Notes under the pieces: model-generated
The model's input: only the letters and a program-made list of their open reading frames with translations
Told to the model about the DNA's origin: nothing
Database searches by the model: none
Shown: positions 22,834-33,708 of the stretch, piece by piece
Layout of the letters: every line of letters begins with the position of its first letter
How positions within the stretch are numbered: position 1 is the first letter of the stretch
From: Hofstenia miamia
Lineage: Eukaryota > Xenacoelomorpha > Acoela
Assembly: GCA_004352715.1 (NCBI GenBank)
Contig: SCFE01000059.1
Location: 1,474,977 to 1,538,976, forward strand
Reading direction: 5' to 3'
Length of the DNA: 64,000 nt
Translations under genes and position numbers: made by a program

Positions 22834-24542
22834 GGCTACCTTCCATCCTCCTTCTCACTCGGCGGTGGACAGGTGGAGCTGGCGACTCTCGTGTTTGATT
22901 TACTGGTTTCATTCCTAAATGGAGTTATAAGATTTAAATCCCAAATGTTGGGATCATAAGTGTAAGTAGTTCTCGCCCTTCTTTGGGGGAGTGTACATGG
23001 TTCTAAGGTATCAGAATTAATATTCTCACAATTGTATTCAGTGTTGGAAAATTCATCCTCTGAAAAACTAGTTAAATTATCATATTTTTCATACACATCG
23101 ACACTGTTATCTACTAATGTAAATTTGTTATTGTCATCTATTATCACATGCTCTATATCTTTTATAGCTTGTTTGAGCCTCTGAAAGTGTACCATTTTAC
23201 CGTTGTTTAAGGTATATGTGTTATGATCAAGCACTTTTTCTATCGTAAAAGGGCCTTGCCAATCATTTGCAAGTTTTCATACTTGATTACTATCTGTGGT
23301 AATTCAGGGTAGATATGCAAAAACTTTATCGCCATGCTTATGCGGCTTGCCGTATAACTTCTTATTAAAGGTTTTCTTTTGCCTAATACTAGACTGATTG
23401 GTGTTATGACAAGTTGTCAAGTGAATTTGTTGCATATCATTAACTAGTTGATTCACATAGCTCTCCACATTGTTGTCAGCGTATTTCGGAAACATCATTG
23501 CCAAGGAAGTAGCGGCCTCTCTACCAAACATGGCTTTGAAGGGGCTGACACCAGTTGTTGTATGAACTGACGTGTTATAAAAATACTCGACACACTCTAC
23601 AATTCGTCTCCATTGTTTCCTGGCAGCTCGGGATAACACTACCCAAATCAATTTGATGAGGGTTCGATTTAACCATTCTACCAATCCATTTGCTTGATGA
23701 TGGTAAGCTGTTGTCAGTTTGTGAACGACTTCCAATTCATTCATCAAAGCACGTAAAAGATTACTTTCAAATTGAGGACCTCTATCTGAAACTAATTTGC
23801 GCATTGGTCCATATTTTAAGATCCATTCTTTAAGGATTTTATCAGCCACCTTTTCTGCAGTTGTACTATTTAAAGGAACTATGCGGGCAAACTTGGTGAA
23901 GTGGTCTACCATCACGAGTAGATACTGGAAGCCCTTGTCGTCTTTTGATAATTGTTCTAAATCAACATGTACTAACTCATTAGGACTTTCTGCAGACCGC
24001 GATTCCATTTCAGCTCTTTGTTGAGGAAAATGGTGGATGTTATTGAGTAGACATTTTTCGCATTTATCAATTACGTCTGTCACAGTAGTTCGTATACCTG
24101 TGGTTACATATCTTGAATTGAAAGTTTTCTCGGTCTGGAGGATGCTGAGGTGACCTCGCTCATGAACTCTACGCACCAGATCCCTTTTGAAATACTCAGG
24201 GATAGCAAGCCAATTGTTGTTTTTACTCTTTGCGTATAATAGACCATTCTTGGTCACATGCCAGTTGTAGCGATGGAAATAGCGATTCACCTCTGGGGAT
24301 GTGGGGAAGTACGGATCCCTCATCCTTTTCATTATCTGGTCCAATATCCAATCACAGTGTTGGTAATGAACTATTTCCTCTTCTGAAATTTCCTCTCTCA
24401 TGAGGATGGTAAGAATAGGTTTTCCGTTTCTGTCCGCATTGATTTCAGGTATCAACTGATACTCAGTATGAGGGATAAATGAGAAAGGAACTTTCTCCCT
24501 GTTTGGTTTTTTTAGATCCCATTCATAGCTCGGCAGTGCCAT
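22834..24542 (-). pseudogene. Integrase domain of the LTR element
   Basis: A 413-codon open stretch (24542-23304) continues in the same frame, after two TGA stops, down to 22834. It shows the N-terminal zinc-binding HH-CC region (HERGHLSI ... CEKCLL), then the catalytic core with HVDL as first Asp, SDRGPQF carrying the second Asp, and the Glu in NGLVEWLNRT. After the stops, WQGPFTIEKVLDHNTYTLN matches the C-terminal GPF/Y module of Ty3/gypsy integrases. All three catalytic acids seem to be present. RNase H lies immediately upstream. Integrase joins the cDNA to the host genome; this copy is interrupted only near its end. Confidence 0.88.
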
Positions 24543-25125
24543 CCAATAATTGGCATTGAGGTGGAGTTGGCCTGGGTGATGCTTAATAGTGAATGAAAAA
24601 TCATTTAAATACTCAATCCATCAGGCAATGATGTTCGACTTGTTGCCACTAAATTTCTTTAACCAAGCAAGAGCGCTATTGTCAGTTCTCACAGTGAACT
24701 TACGGCCAAGTATAAAATAGCGGAATTTCTTCAGAGATTTGACCAATGCCAACATCTTGCACTAAGTTGCGCCGTAGTTCTTCTCTGAAGCTCTGAGTTT
24801 TCTACTGAAGTACTGAACAGGACTTTCAACTCCACTGACGTCCTGGCTCAGGATCCCGCTAATAGCAACAGCACTGGCATCGCAATCAATTATAAAATCT
24901 TTGAATAATCAGGAGTGTTTAAAGACGGTATCTTTTTGAGTTCTGTTTTTATGCCATCGAGAGCCTCTTGTTCCTGCCATGTCCATTTGAAATTGACAGA
25001 CTTTTTTAATAAATTCGAAATCATTCTTGTTTTATCGGTGAGGTCCGGGATGAACATCCCATAATAATTAAGGAAACCCATTAATCACTGAACGTCCCAG
25101 CAGCTCTGTGGCATTTCAATCTTAT
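24543..25125 (-). pseudogene. RNase H domain and connection of the LTR element
   Basis: The connection starts in a new frame: GFLNYYGMFIPDLTDKTRM then LLKKSVNFKWTWQEQEAL (25080-24960). Another frameshift near 24895 leads to IIDCDASAVAISGIL, YFSRKLRASEKNYGAT, a stop where the active-site Glu region is expected, MLALVKSLKKFRYFILGR, TVRTDNSALAWLKKF and HHPGQLHLNANYW. The final Asp of the usual NADAL block appears as Asn-Tyr. This is a damaged Ty3/gypsy RNase H. Confidence 0.85.
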
Positions 25126-25725
25126 CTAAGAAATCTTTTTTTTTATCGAGATTTTTCCGGGTTCAAATACTTGGCCAAGAAAAATTACTTTTGTCTGAGC
25201 TAATGTGCACTTTGTTCCGTTAACTTTTAATCCTGCTTTCTGCAGTAGATCTAAGGTTCGACCGAGCTTATCTAAATGTTCTTTGAAAGTGTTACTTGCA
25301 ACCAAGATGTCGTCTATATAAGCTGAGATGCCGGGCTCAAGAAGGTTCACACCATCTTTAAGGACTTTAGTGACATACCACTGGAATGTAGCTGGCGCAT
25401 TGCATAGGCCAAAGGCCATATACTTCCACTTGTATAACCCATAAGGGGTAATGAAGGCAGTCTTTGAGATATCGGAAGGGCACATAGGTACCTGCCTGCA
25501 TAGGTCTAGGCATGAAAAAAATTTGTATTTACTGGCATTGTAAAGGAGATCTTCGATCCTTGGTAGGGGGTACGCGTCCTTAATTGTTATATCATTCAGC
25601 TTACGAAAATTGATGCACAACTGATATTTTTCTCCTTGGCAAATGAACACGGTGGGAGCAGCATAAGGGCTGTTACTTCCTTGTATTTTCTCAGAAGTTT
25701 CCTTCTCTAATTTATCTTTTCCCAT
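25126..25725 (-). pseudogene. Reverse transcriptase domain, N-terminally chimeric
   Basis: The open frame contains SNSPYAAPTVFI, LCINFRKLNDITIKDAYPLP, FSCLDL, AFGLCNAPATFQ and YIDDILVAS (the YxDD box), then LGQVFEPGKI: all blocks of a Ty3/gypsy RT. The first ~14 codons (25725-25686) do not belong to it: they are the 86-bp piece of hAT sequence that follows the 5' LTR. The RT therefore begins directly at the junction near 25686, without protease or gag. It ends in a frameshift at an A-run (minus strand) around 25140. Confidence 0.88.
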
Positions 25726-25771
25726 TCAATATTGTTTTCCTCAATTACAGATGAAACTTCCTTGATAATAA
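25686..25771 (-). repeat. 86-bp perfect duplication of hAT sequence
   Basis: Base-for-base identical to 19660-19745. Both copies sit on the same side of an LTR. The right copy ends at the RT junction, where a TTTTCTC stretch is shared by both contexts. Confidence 0.92.
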
Positions 25772-26711
25772 TGTAGAATCATGGGCTGGTAGGGAAACTT
25801 AACTAGAAACTTAATTCACTCTGCAGAAGGTTTAATTAGCGTTTTCAGTACAGCCACAATTCCAAGAAACAGGTTAACATAGAACTTATAACTTATAACA
25901 TAACTTATAGATGTAACATTGGTAATTCATCCAAGTAACAAAACTACTTTAGGTACAATCCAAGATGACCAATTCCTATGGCTTCCAGCTGAAGCGGAGC
26001 ATCCAAAAGTAAAGTGCTTAACCTATTGACTGGTGCTACCCTATTTGTCTCACTTGCTTAATTTCTATCTCAATTCAGAAAATACAAACTCTCATTTTCA
26101 TTGTTATCTCTCAGCTCACTATTAAATAATCTGTAATTGCCAGATATTCGTGCTAGCCAATGGCATGGTATCATCACAGTGTTAGGTTTTATAAGTGCAT
26201 GTACGTGTTGAACTACGAATGAGAGATTTATTATTTCCTTATACATAACCATATTCATAACTTAATGAGTCCACAATTCGGACTGGGTAATCAATAGACC
26301 CCAGAAGCAATGTGTTGCCCCATACTGGTGAAAGCACTCCCGAATTGTTGCTGATCTTAAGCAAAAAGTTTCATTAATATAATAAATAAATAGAAAATAC
26401 AATGGTAAATATGGCAGTTGAGAGTAGACAAAATCTATTTAACTATTGCTACATTGTTCTCAGGTTTTATACAAAATGTTTAACTATTACCTGCCTTTGT
26501 TTACAATAATCAGATGTCAACGTAGTTTAACATGATCAAATTCTTTTCCCTCGCAAAATTAAATTTGAGCAACAATAAGCACCATCAAGGGGACATAAAA
26601 CTAGCAATAGTAACCTAAGATTGAAAATAGCTACTAACGTCATAGTGATGTAATAATACAAAATAAAGATTTAAAAGAATAAAATCAACAAAATCCCTGA
26701 GCGACTCTACA
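25772..26711 (-). repeat. 5' LTR copy, flanked as a solo LTR
   Basis: 940 bp, ends TGTAGA..TCTACA. On both sides it has ATAA (25768-25771 and 26712-26715) and hAT transposase sequence, exactly as a solo LTR in the hAT gene would. The internal LTR-element sequence begins only after 86 bp of hAT DNA. Confidence 0.88.
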
Positions 26712-27640
26712 ATAATCTGCCACATAGATGTTTCATCTTCAGCACTTTCATGTGGCTTTACAAAATTATTGAGCACATCAGTTATTAAATTCTTTGCTGG
26801 CATAAGATCCAATCTAGATAACTGTAGAAGTTTAGTAACTGCCATTAGGCACTGCACTATGTGTTCAAATGAAATAAGCATGGACTCAAATTTTTCTGAA
26901 GCATGGAAAAGCAATGATTTTGCTTGTAACTGTCTATCTGAAGACTTGCTGTCTTCACTGAAGTGATTTAATTATTATTACTCCAAAAGTCACATGAATG
27001 TAATGACACAATTTGTACTGACAAGTCCATCTAGTATCACAAATTAATAATTAATTCAATAACCTTTTCATCAGCATTTTACACCTGCAGTTCATTAAAT
27101 AATAGTGCAAAGTTGATCCTGATCTAAATACATAAAGTTACTTTAAAAGTGAAAAGTACTCAGCCAATGGTCTGATATTCTTTAGACAGTCTACAATGAC
27201 AAAGTTTACTCTATGAGCATGGGCAATTCACATACATAGCAGACAGCTCTAAAACTTTAAATCACAACTGAATTCCATTTACTTAGCCTCTCATAACAGA
27301 TGTTCCACTGTGCAACTTATAATGCAATTGGACTATCACTTTTTGCAGAACCCCAGTATGCTGTTTCATAGTGTGGCATTGGTGTGAAATCAGCATGCAT
27401 TCCTATTATTTTACCTTGTTGAGAGTTTTGAGCTGATGCATGGATTGACTGATGCTACAAATAATTATATAACTCCTCCTGCTATTGCTATTAAACCCTT
27501 TCTTAATAAAAGTTAAAAGTAAACAGATCATGTTAGGGAAGAGTAGCCACATGCAACCTGATGAAGATAACCTTTTAGAAGAGTTGCATAAGACTAGAGC
27601 CCTAATTAGATTAATAGTAAAGAAGCCCTAACTCTTGGGG
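26712..27640 (-). pseudogene. hAT/DUF4371-like transposase, middle part
   Basis: Minus-strand reading from right to left: HRVNFVIVDCLKNIRPLAEY (about 27215-27155), LYVFRSGSTLHYY, CDTRWTCQYKLCHY (about 27040-26995), FGVIIIKS, then an open frame with QLQAKSLLFHASEKFESMLI, HIVQCLMAVTKLLQL and DLMPAKNLITDVLNNFV, reaching ETSMWQI at the LTR (26720). The blocks C-AH-x-x-N-x-V-x-VD and C-DTRW are typical of DUF4371/ZMYM-like hAT transposases. At the LTR boundary the codons continue into 19745 when one ATAA is counted, so the LTR element split this gene. Confidence 0.82.
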
Positions 27641-30107
27641 CAAAGTGGTAAACCTAATTGCTAAGTAAACTATCCTATGCTCAGTGTGTTCCTCACCTTG
27701 TGCAATTTAGGTGAAAGCATTAATAACAATTTTAACAATGAATGACAAGCAGTACATATGCCCTAGCTGTATACCTAACCTAAGTTAAAGGATATAGCAG
27801 TCAACTCATCTTGCTATCAAGGTGCCCCTTAACCTCATTGCCAGCAGTGTACTCCTTTTAGTACCCAAGATAAATAGCTAATCACATAAATAGAAATCAT
27901 TGTATTGGTGCACAAGAAATTTTACTACTAAATTTCATAAATGTATGTTATACTCTTTTAGTGTTTTCTTTGCTACAACATGTTTCTATATGAAATTTCT
28001 ATTGCACAAAAGTCATGTCAAGATGTTCAAGGCAAACACAACATATTATTAATTTCTAGCATGAATATTACAAGTATATGTAAATACCTATGTAAATATA
28101 ATGTGATAAACATTGTATTAAGCACAAATAAAATTTTTATGTTGAATTCCTTAGATGTGGCAGTGTAATAAGTAAAAATATATGTGTACTCAAATGAGTA
28201 CATTGATGGTGCATTATGCAAAAAATTATATTAGACAAACCAAAGATCTAGAAATCTTGGGATATTATTTTATGCCTAACTTATGTGTAACACCTACAAA
28301 GGTTACATTTATTCAAAAACCACAATGATGTAAAATTTCAGCACCTACTTTTAAACAATGAAATGTAAAGAAATCCAGCCTCTTCCTATTGATGAACTTT
28401 GTTATCATAAATGTACCACTGGCCACAACATATCACTGGAAAGTAAAATCAATGCCATAATCCTGCTTGCTCCTAATAAATCCATTTCAAATGCANATGA
28501 TGTAAAATTTCAGCACCTACTTTTAAACAATGAAATGTAAAGAAATCCAGCCTCTTCCTATTGATGAACTTTGTTATCATAAATGTACCACTGGCCACAA
28601 CATATCACTGGAAAGTAAAATCAATGCCATAACCCTGCTTGCTCCTAATAAATCCATTTCAAATGCAGCAAATGTGCTGCTTTTCTCTTCTGTTTATAAA
28701 GATTCAACTTGCTTTTCTATTTTCTATAATTGATTATTGTATTTCTATAATTTGTAAATTTCATTAGTCAACTTCCTTTCAACTGTTTGTAAGTATAAAA
28801 GTGTTTGCAGGCATTTTTAAATTGAGTATAATATAATAAATGGCAGTAAAGTAAGGTAACAAAATATTATAAAATGTTGCATTTATTCAATATTTGGTAA
28901 TTTTAACATCAATGTATTCAAAAGAATACACATTAATAAAATTAAAACTATGATATCAGTAACCTAGCAATTTTGGCTGTTATTAGCTATTGGTTTTTTA
29001 TTAAAATATCCATAGCAATCTTGTAATTCAGTATAAAATTTGATATTGTGCCTCTGACAATGTTAACTATGTAGTTGAAAATTAGAAAAACATAATTTAT
29101 AAATGTAAAACTAACTTACTGAAAATAAATTAAAGAAGTAAAATGAACAAAAGTCAGGTATATATAATAAATTAACTGGCATCTGTAAACAAAAGCATAC
29201 CATGAAAATATAGGCAAATATGTGACAGGTACAAAATCAGTTTCTGCTTCAATTTTACTTCTTTACAAAATTAGCAGAAATTCAAACTAAAATATAAATA
29301 GCACTGTTTTCACTTTGTGAAATTACTTGGAAATAATTTGTAATAGTAAAATTGAAACTGTAATGGAGACTTTCATATAGTAGGTGACCAGGATTTCAAT
29401 ATTATTTATCTTTGAGATGTTCAGTATTAAACTCTAATTTTTGCTGTGATGTCAGAGAACCTAAATGAAATTTCTGACGAGATTGTGTGCAACATACATG
29501 GTTTTTTATAAAATTTTTTTATCATATGTTCACATTTAGTGAGTTTTTAAGGTCATCCAAATTTGGTGGATTTTAACCATACCATATTGCTTAAATACAC
29601 ATGGGAAATTTTCAATTAGGTCATCTGACATAACAAAATGTTAAGTTAAATGCTGAATATTTTGAAAATATTTAATTTTTACACCCTGCTCATCTACTAT
29701 AGTGACTTTTCTATTGATTATTCAGCAATATAGTAGCATTCTAGCAGTTTTTAATTTTGGGCTAAAGTCCCCCATTGAATGAAATAATGAAAGTTCCAAA
29801 CATTAAGAAATGTCATTATGCCTCAGTAGTGACTCAGCATCTTAAACCAAGAAATTAATAAAATTTAGCCTTTAGAAATATATCTCAACTCAAATGAGGT
29901 TATGGTCACTATCAGCCAAAGGCATCAAAACAAATACAAATTATATTATTTAAAATTATAGTTTTCATATTTTAATAGTAATTTATAAAATATATATTTG
30001 CTATTTTTAATAAAAAAAGGAAACATTTGTTGGATAATTAATTTAATACACATTGATACAAGAATTGAGCTTTAACTTTGAAGCTTCTTTGAAGTTTCAT
30101 TTATTAC
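27641..30107. other. Gene-free AT-rich region
   Basis: No recognisable domain. It contains the duplicated 171-bp segment described separately. The upstream continuation of the hAT gene may be buried here but is not readable. Confidence 0.4.
28325..28668. repeat. 171-bp segment repeated across a single N
   Basis: The sequence from about 28325 to 28495 recurs from about 28497 to 28667 with almost no difference (one visible C/T change near 28633), separated by one N at 28496. This is most simply an unmerged contig overlap. Confidence 0.85.
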
Positions 30108-30988
30108 TGTAGAATCACAGGCTGGGAACTTTAATTACACTACAGAACTCATTGTCACAGCAGAAGGGTGCAGGAGTGACCTTATCATAACAGCCCTAGT
30201 TCCATTAAATTAGAATAAACATTGGTAATTCATCCAAGTAACTGATACTTTTTTAGGTAAACTCCAGGATGACCAATTCATATGGCTTCCAGCCAAAGTG
30301 CTATACAAAAAGTGAAGTGCTTAACTTGTATACTTGGTGCTACCCTAATTGTCTCATATTTTATTATCTATCTCATTATGAAAAATAAACATCTCATTTG
30401 CATTATTATTTCTCAGCTCACTAAATAATAGCATGTAGTTGCTATGAATTCATGGTAACCAACAGCATAATATCATCACTGTGTAATTAATTATTGGTGC
30501 ATGTACTTATTGAAATTGAATGAAAGGTTTATTATTTCTATACATAGCTGTATACATAACCTAATGTGGTCCACAATTTGGGCTTGCTTACTGTCTGAAT
30601 CACTATTTGTCACGTTAGTACTTGAAGAAAGTACTTCCAAATTGTCCCCAGAACTTACACAATTATTATCATATTGAAAAAAAAGTTACTAAAATAAAAG
30701 GTAAACTGAAGTTGAAGCTAGACAAAATCTATTAACCATTTTCTACATTGTTGCTCAATTTTAACAGTGCAAATTATTACCTGTCTTTGCTTACAACCTA
30801 AGATCACATGATAGTCATGTTTCCCTTGAAATTTAATTTGAGCAATAACAACATGTATCACCTAATAGAGGGGACATTAAACTTTTATCACAAACTAAAA
30901 CTGAAATAAAAGTTTACCTCTTATTGACGTTATTACAAAAATAGAAAATCAAAATAATAATCCCAAAAAATCCCCAAGTGACTCTACA
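30108..30988 (-). repeat. Diverged solo LTR of the same gypsy-type family
   Basis: 881 bp running from TGTAGAATCACAGGCTGG to GTGACTCTACA. It follows the 931-940-bp LTRs along its whole length (for example GGTAATTCATCCAAGTAAC, AGGATGACCAATTC) with many substitutions and indels. No internal sequence is attached. Flanking tetramers TTAC and TTAT could be a worn target duplication. Confidence 0.8.
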
Positions 30989-31641
30989 TTATATAGAAAA
31001 TCAGTTAGTAATTGAACACATGATTTTAATCTTAGGACCTTAAACTAATAATGCAAAAAATAAAATATTGTTGTTTTTGAAGGAAATATGCTAAATTTCA
31101 GTTAATTTATTGATAGTGCAGCAAATATAGATTATTATTGTCACACAACTTTTGTTCTTTAAAATAGTTCATTACAAATTTTTTAATAGTGTAATTCTTT
31201 AATTCATGAATTTAATGTATTAAATTATAAATGGTGCTGCTTTCTTGTGAATTTTTATTCTTTTCATTTATTTTACATTTTGTGATTGGTTGCTAACTCA
31301 ATTTTTTTTCTAATCAACAATGTACTTGATATTGACATTTAATTTTCAATTTTCCAAGTCCCACTTATTAATATTACCATATAGAATTACTAGCTATTCA
31401 GTTTTTGAGAGAGACATTTTGTTCTTGCTTTTAATGTGATTTGTTTGCTTTGACAGTTCTTTATTATATACTTCTAATATTTTGTATGTTATATTTTTTT
31501 TCAAAAGGAACTTTTTATTGAATAAAATCATTTACAAATTAAACATTTAAGATGTAAACATTGAACCAACTAAAATATAGATACATAATAGAAAATTGTT
31601 TACATATTGTAAGTATAAAGCAAAATAAATTATTGCTTTTA

Positions 31642-31712
31642 TGATTCAGTGAGATTTGAACTCACATGGTCTGTAAAAATGCACAGCTGTGTTATTCTTA
31701 CATCAAAAATCA
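31642..31712 (-). tRNA. tRNA-like sequence, probably a pseudogene
   Basis: On the minus strand a perfect T-arm (GTGAG-TTCAAAT-CTCAC, 31665-31649) is followed by TGAATCA, which can pair in five positions with TGATTTT at the 5' end. A CTGTG..TACAG stem could be an anticodon arm, but its loop is six bases and the A box is not recognisable. A decayed tRNA or tRNA-derived SINE head is possible; a functional tRNA is unlikely. Confidence 0.25.
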
Positions 31713-32212
31713 GAATGTAGATTTTGTGCAATGCCAATAAGATCTTTCTAAGTAAATACATTCACAAAAAATTGAAAACAAGCATAAAAATATATCACTT
31801 AATTGATATTTACATTTGCTTTCACTGCTTTTTCTATATAAAAAACATTTCTCTGTAAGAAGATAACCCTTTTTTGCTTTAATAAAATCCATTTCAAAAA
31901 CTTATAATTATAATTTGGCAATTTGACAGTGAATAGTAATTGGTGGATGATGCCATTGGCTGAAAGATCCTGACACCCTCAAATGATACCTGTTTGATTT
32001 CTGATGCATCATTTGTCTCTCCAAAAATTTTTGCTAAAATGTCTACATTAAATGATTTCATTGGCAATCTGTTTCCTGAATATTGAAACCATGCAGTGGC
32101 TTTTTAAGTAGTTTTTCTCAATGTCATATTTTTTAAAGTTGTATAGTTTTATATTTTTTAAAAGCATATTCTTTAATGTCATTGCTTTTTAATGTCATAT
32201 TTTTTTATGTTG

Positions 32213-32434
32213 TAAACACTAAACCCAAGTCTCAACTGGATGTTTCCTAATCCTAAACCCTATCCCAAAACACTATTTTTGTTTATCATTTATAGACCTA
32301 TACCATAACCTAAAGGCTTATTCTTTATTATTTTATAAACATAAACCTCAAACCCAACTATCAAATAAATTTTCCTAAACCTAAACCCTAAATCAAAGCC
32401 TTATTTCTGTAATATTTTATAGACCTAAACCCTA
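32213..32434. repeat. Degenerate CCTAAACC-rich tandem repeat
   Basis: Phrases such as CCTAAACCCTAT, CTAAACCTAAACCCTAAA and ACCTAAACCCTAAACC recur at intervals of about 85-100 bp, each preceded by TTTTATAGACC/TTTTATAAACA. It resembles a decayed minisatellite more than a telomere, because the spacing is long. Confidence 0.5.
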
Positions 32435-32689
32435 AACCAACTTAAATATATTTAATTAATTAAATTTATGACATTAATAATTTATGATATTAAAAAATTA
32501 TGGCATTAATAAACAAACAAAACTACCCCAAACCATAATGGAAATTTTGAATAGTGTGATGCAGGTATTTCACATTTTTTAAGCCATCTTCAATTTGACT
32601 TTTTTCAATATGATCATGCTCAGCAATACATTTTCCATCTCATGAACATTGCCTTCTTATATACCAGCTTCACAATGGCCTCTTTGTGC

Positions 32690-33090
32690 AATTTGCTGAA
32701 GAGCTGTTATAATGTTAGGATGTTCATAACTCCAGACAGACAATGTCTATTTTGCTGAACAAGTTTTTGCATGGGTTTCACTAAGCACAATCAGAACTGA
32801 TGCATCTTTATGCTTTTTGATGTCTTCATAATCCACAGAAGAAATCTTGTGCAACTCTGATCTCTGATGCTTGCTGAAGGCACCTGTGGATCTGCTAGCA
32901 TGCTTACAGTCTCTAAAGCTATTCTCAACAGTTGCTGTTTTATGTATCATTCTCCACCTACCCTGAAATTGTCAGCAACAGAAGCAGGATGTTTCATTTT
33001 CAGGTATGCTATATTTCAGCTACTGTGGGAATTTGTGCAAATGTGGCTGAGAAGGGCCATCAGCAGGCTTAGTGTAGAATCTTGCCAACA
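32690..33090 (-). pseudogene. hAT/ZMYM-like transposase N-terminal (TTF finger) fragment
   Basis: The minus-strand frame 32950-32747 gives ENSFRDCKHASRSTGAFSKH then QRSELHKISSVDYEDIKK, which fits the TTF-type zinc finger region of DUF4371/ZMYM-like proteins (G-F-x-x-W-K-x-A ... F-x-x-H-x-x-S-x-x-H-K). NIITALQQIAQRGHCEAGI follows (about 32715-32660), like the next conserved block. The strand and domain order are those expected upstream of 26712-27640, so it may be the same element stretched by later insertions. Both edges are uncertain. Confidence 0.5.
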
Positions 33091-33708
33091 CTGATTTCAC
33101 TATAAATTAAGAGTTGCTTAACCATTTCTCTGTGTATCTATGATGTATGCAGTGTGAAAGATTCCAAACTGTCTCAACCTATTTTGTTCCTTCACCTATT
33201 ACTGAATTAATATTTGCATTAGAATTCCTTAATGCTCAGACTAACAACAGTTTATTTAGATTGAGAGTGGTAGATGAAATACAGGGTCAATACCCAACAC
33301 AGATCTATGTGCATTAGAAGATCTCTTCTTTGGCAATGGCTCAAGCTTCTACTTGAACTTCATGATGAAAACCAGTTGTTGACTCAGTGCATGGATGGTT
33401 ACCTCAGTGATAGTGTGTTATTGATCACTTAATAATTTAATGCATTGATTGTCCTTAGTAGTAGAAGACGAGTCCATTTCATCTCACTTTTTTCTGATTG
33501 GTTGAGAGGTGGCTCATAGCCCGTCTCACTTTTTCGTGATTGGTCAAGAGGGGTGGCCTTTGACCTGAGCGTCGTGGATATTGCCGGGGGGTGTTTTACT
33601 GACGTCATGGATGTAATTTTACTAGTTTTTGTGTTATGTATGTGGCCAAATTTAGTTTGCATTTTTTTACTTTTTTAGTTTTACTTTCCCACATTTATAT
33701 ACTTTTAC
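33091..33708. other. Gene-free region with promoter-like motifs at its end
   Basis: From about 33470 the base composition rises in G+C. It holds two ATTGG (reverse CCAAT) boxes at 33497 and 33539 in a duplicated TCTCACTTTTT..TGATTGGT phrase, and a perfect TGACGTCA at 33600-33607. A 1000-N gap follows. Confidence 0.4.

Larger units (their letters stand above)
19746..26711 (-). mobile_element. Ty3/gypsy-type LTR retrotransposon, rearranged
   Basis: Two LTRs (3' copy 19746-20676, 5' copy 25772-26711) begin TGTAGA and end TCTACA and differ by a few percent plus small indels. Between them, on the minus strand, lie RT, RNase H and integrase sequences and a long third frame. Gag and protease are absent: after the 5' LTR come 86 bp of the flanking hAT gene (25686-25771) and then the RT. 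The outer flanks carry the 4-bp duplication ATAA (19742-19745 and 26712-26715). A G-rich tract (minus strand, 20677-20689) precedes the 3' LTR. The LTR divergence and multiple stops show that it is not recent. A 210-N gap lies at 22624-22833. Confidence 0.85.
30989..32690. other. Gene-free region with low-complexity repeats
   Basis: Contains a tRNA-like stretch (31642-31712), an imperfect palindromic AT repeat (32100-32210 against 32455-32515, ATGTCAT/ATGACAT phrases) and CCTAAACC-like repeats (32213-32434). No protein-coding signal. Confidence 0.4.
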
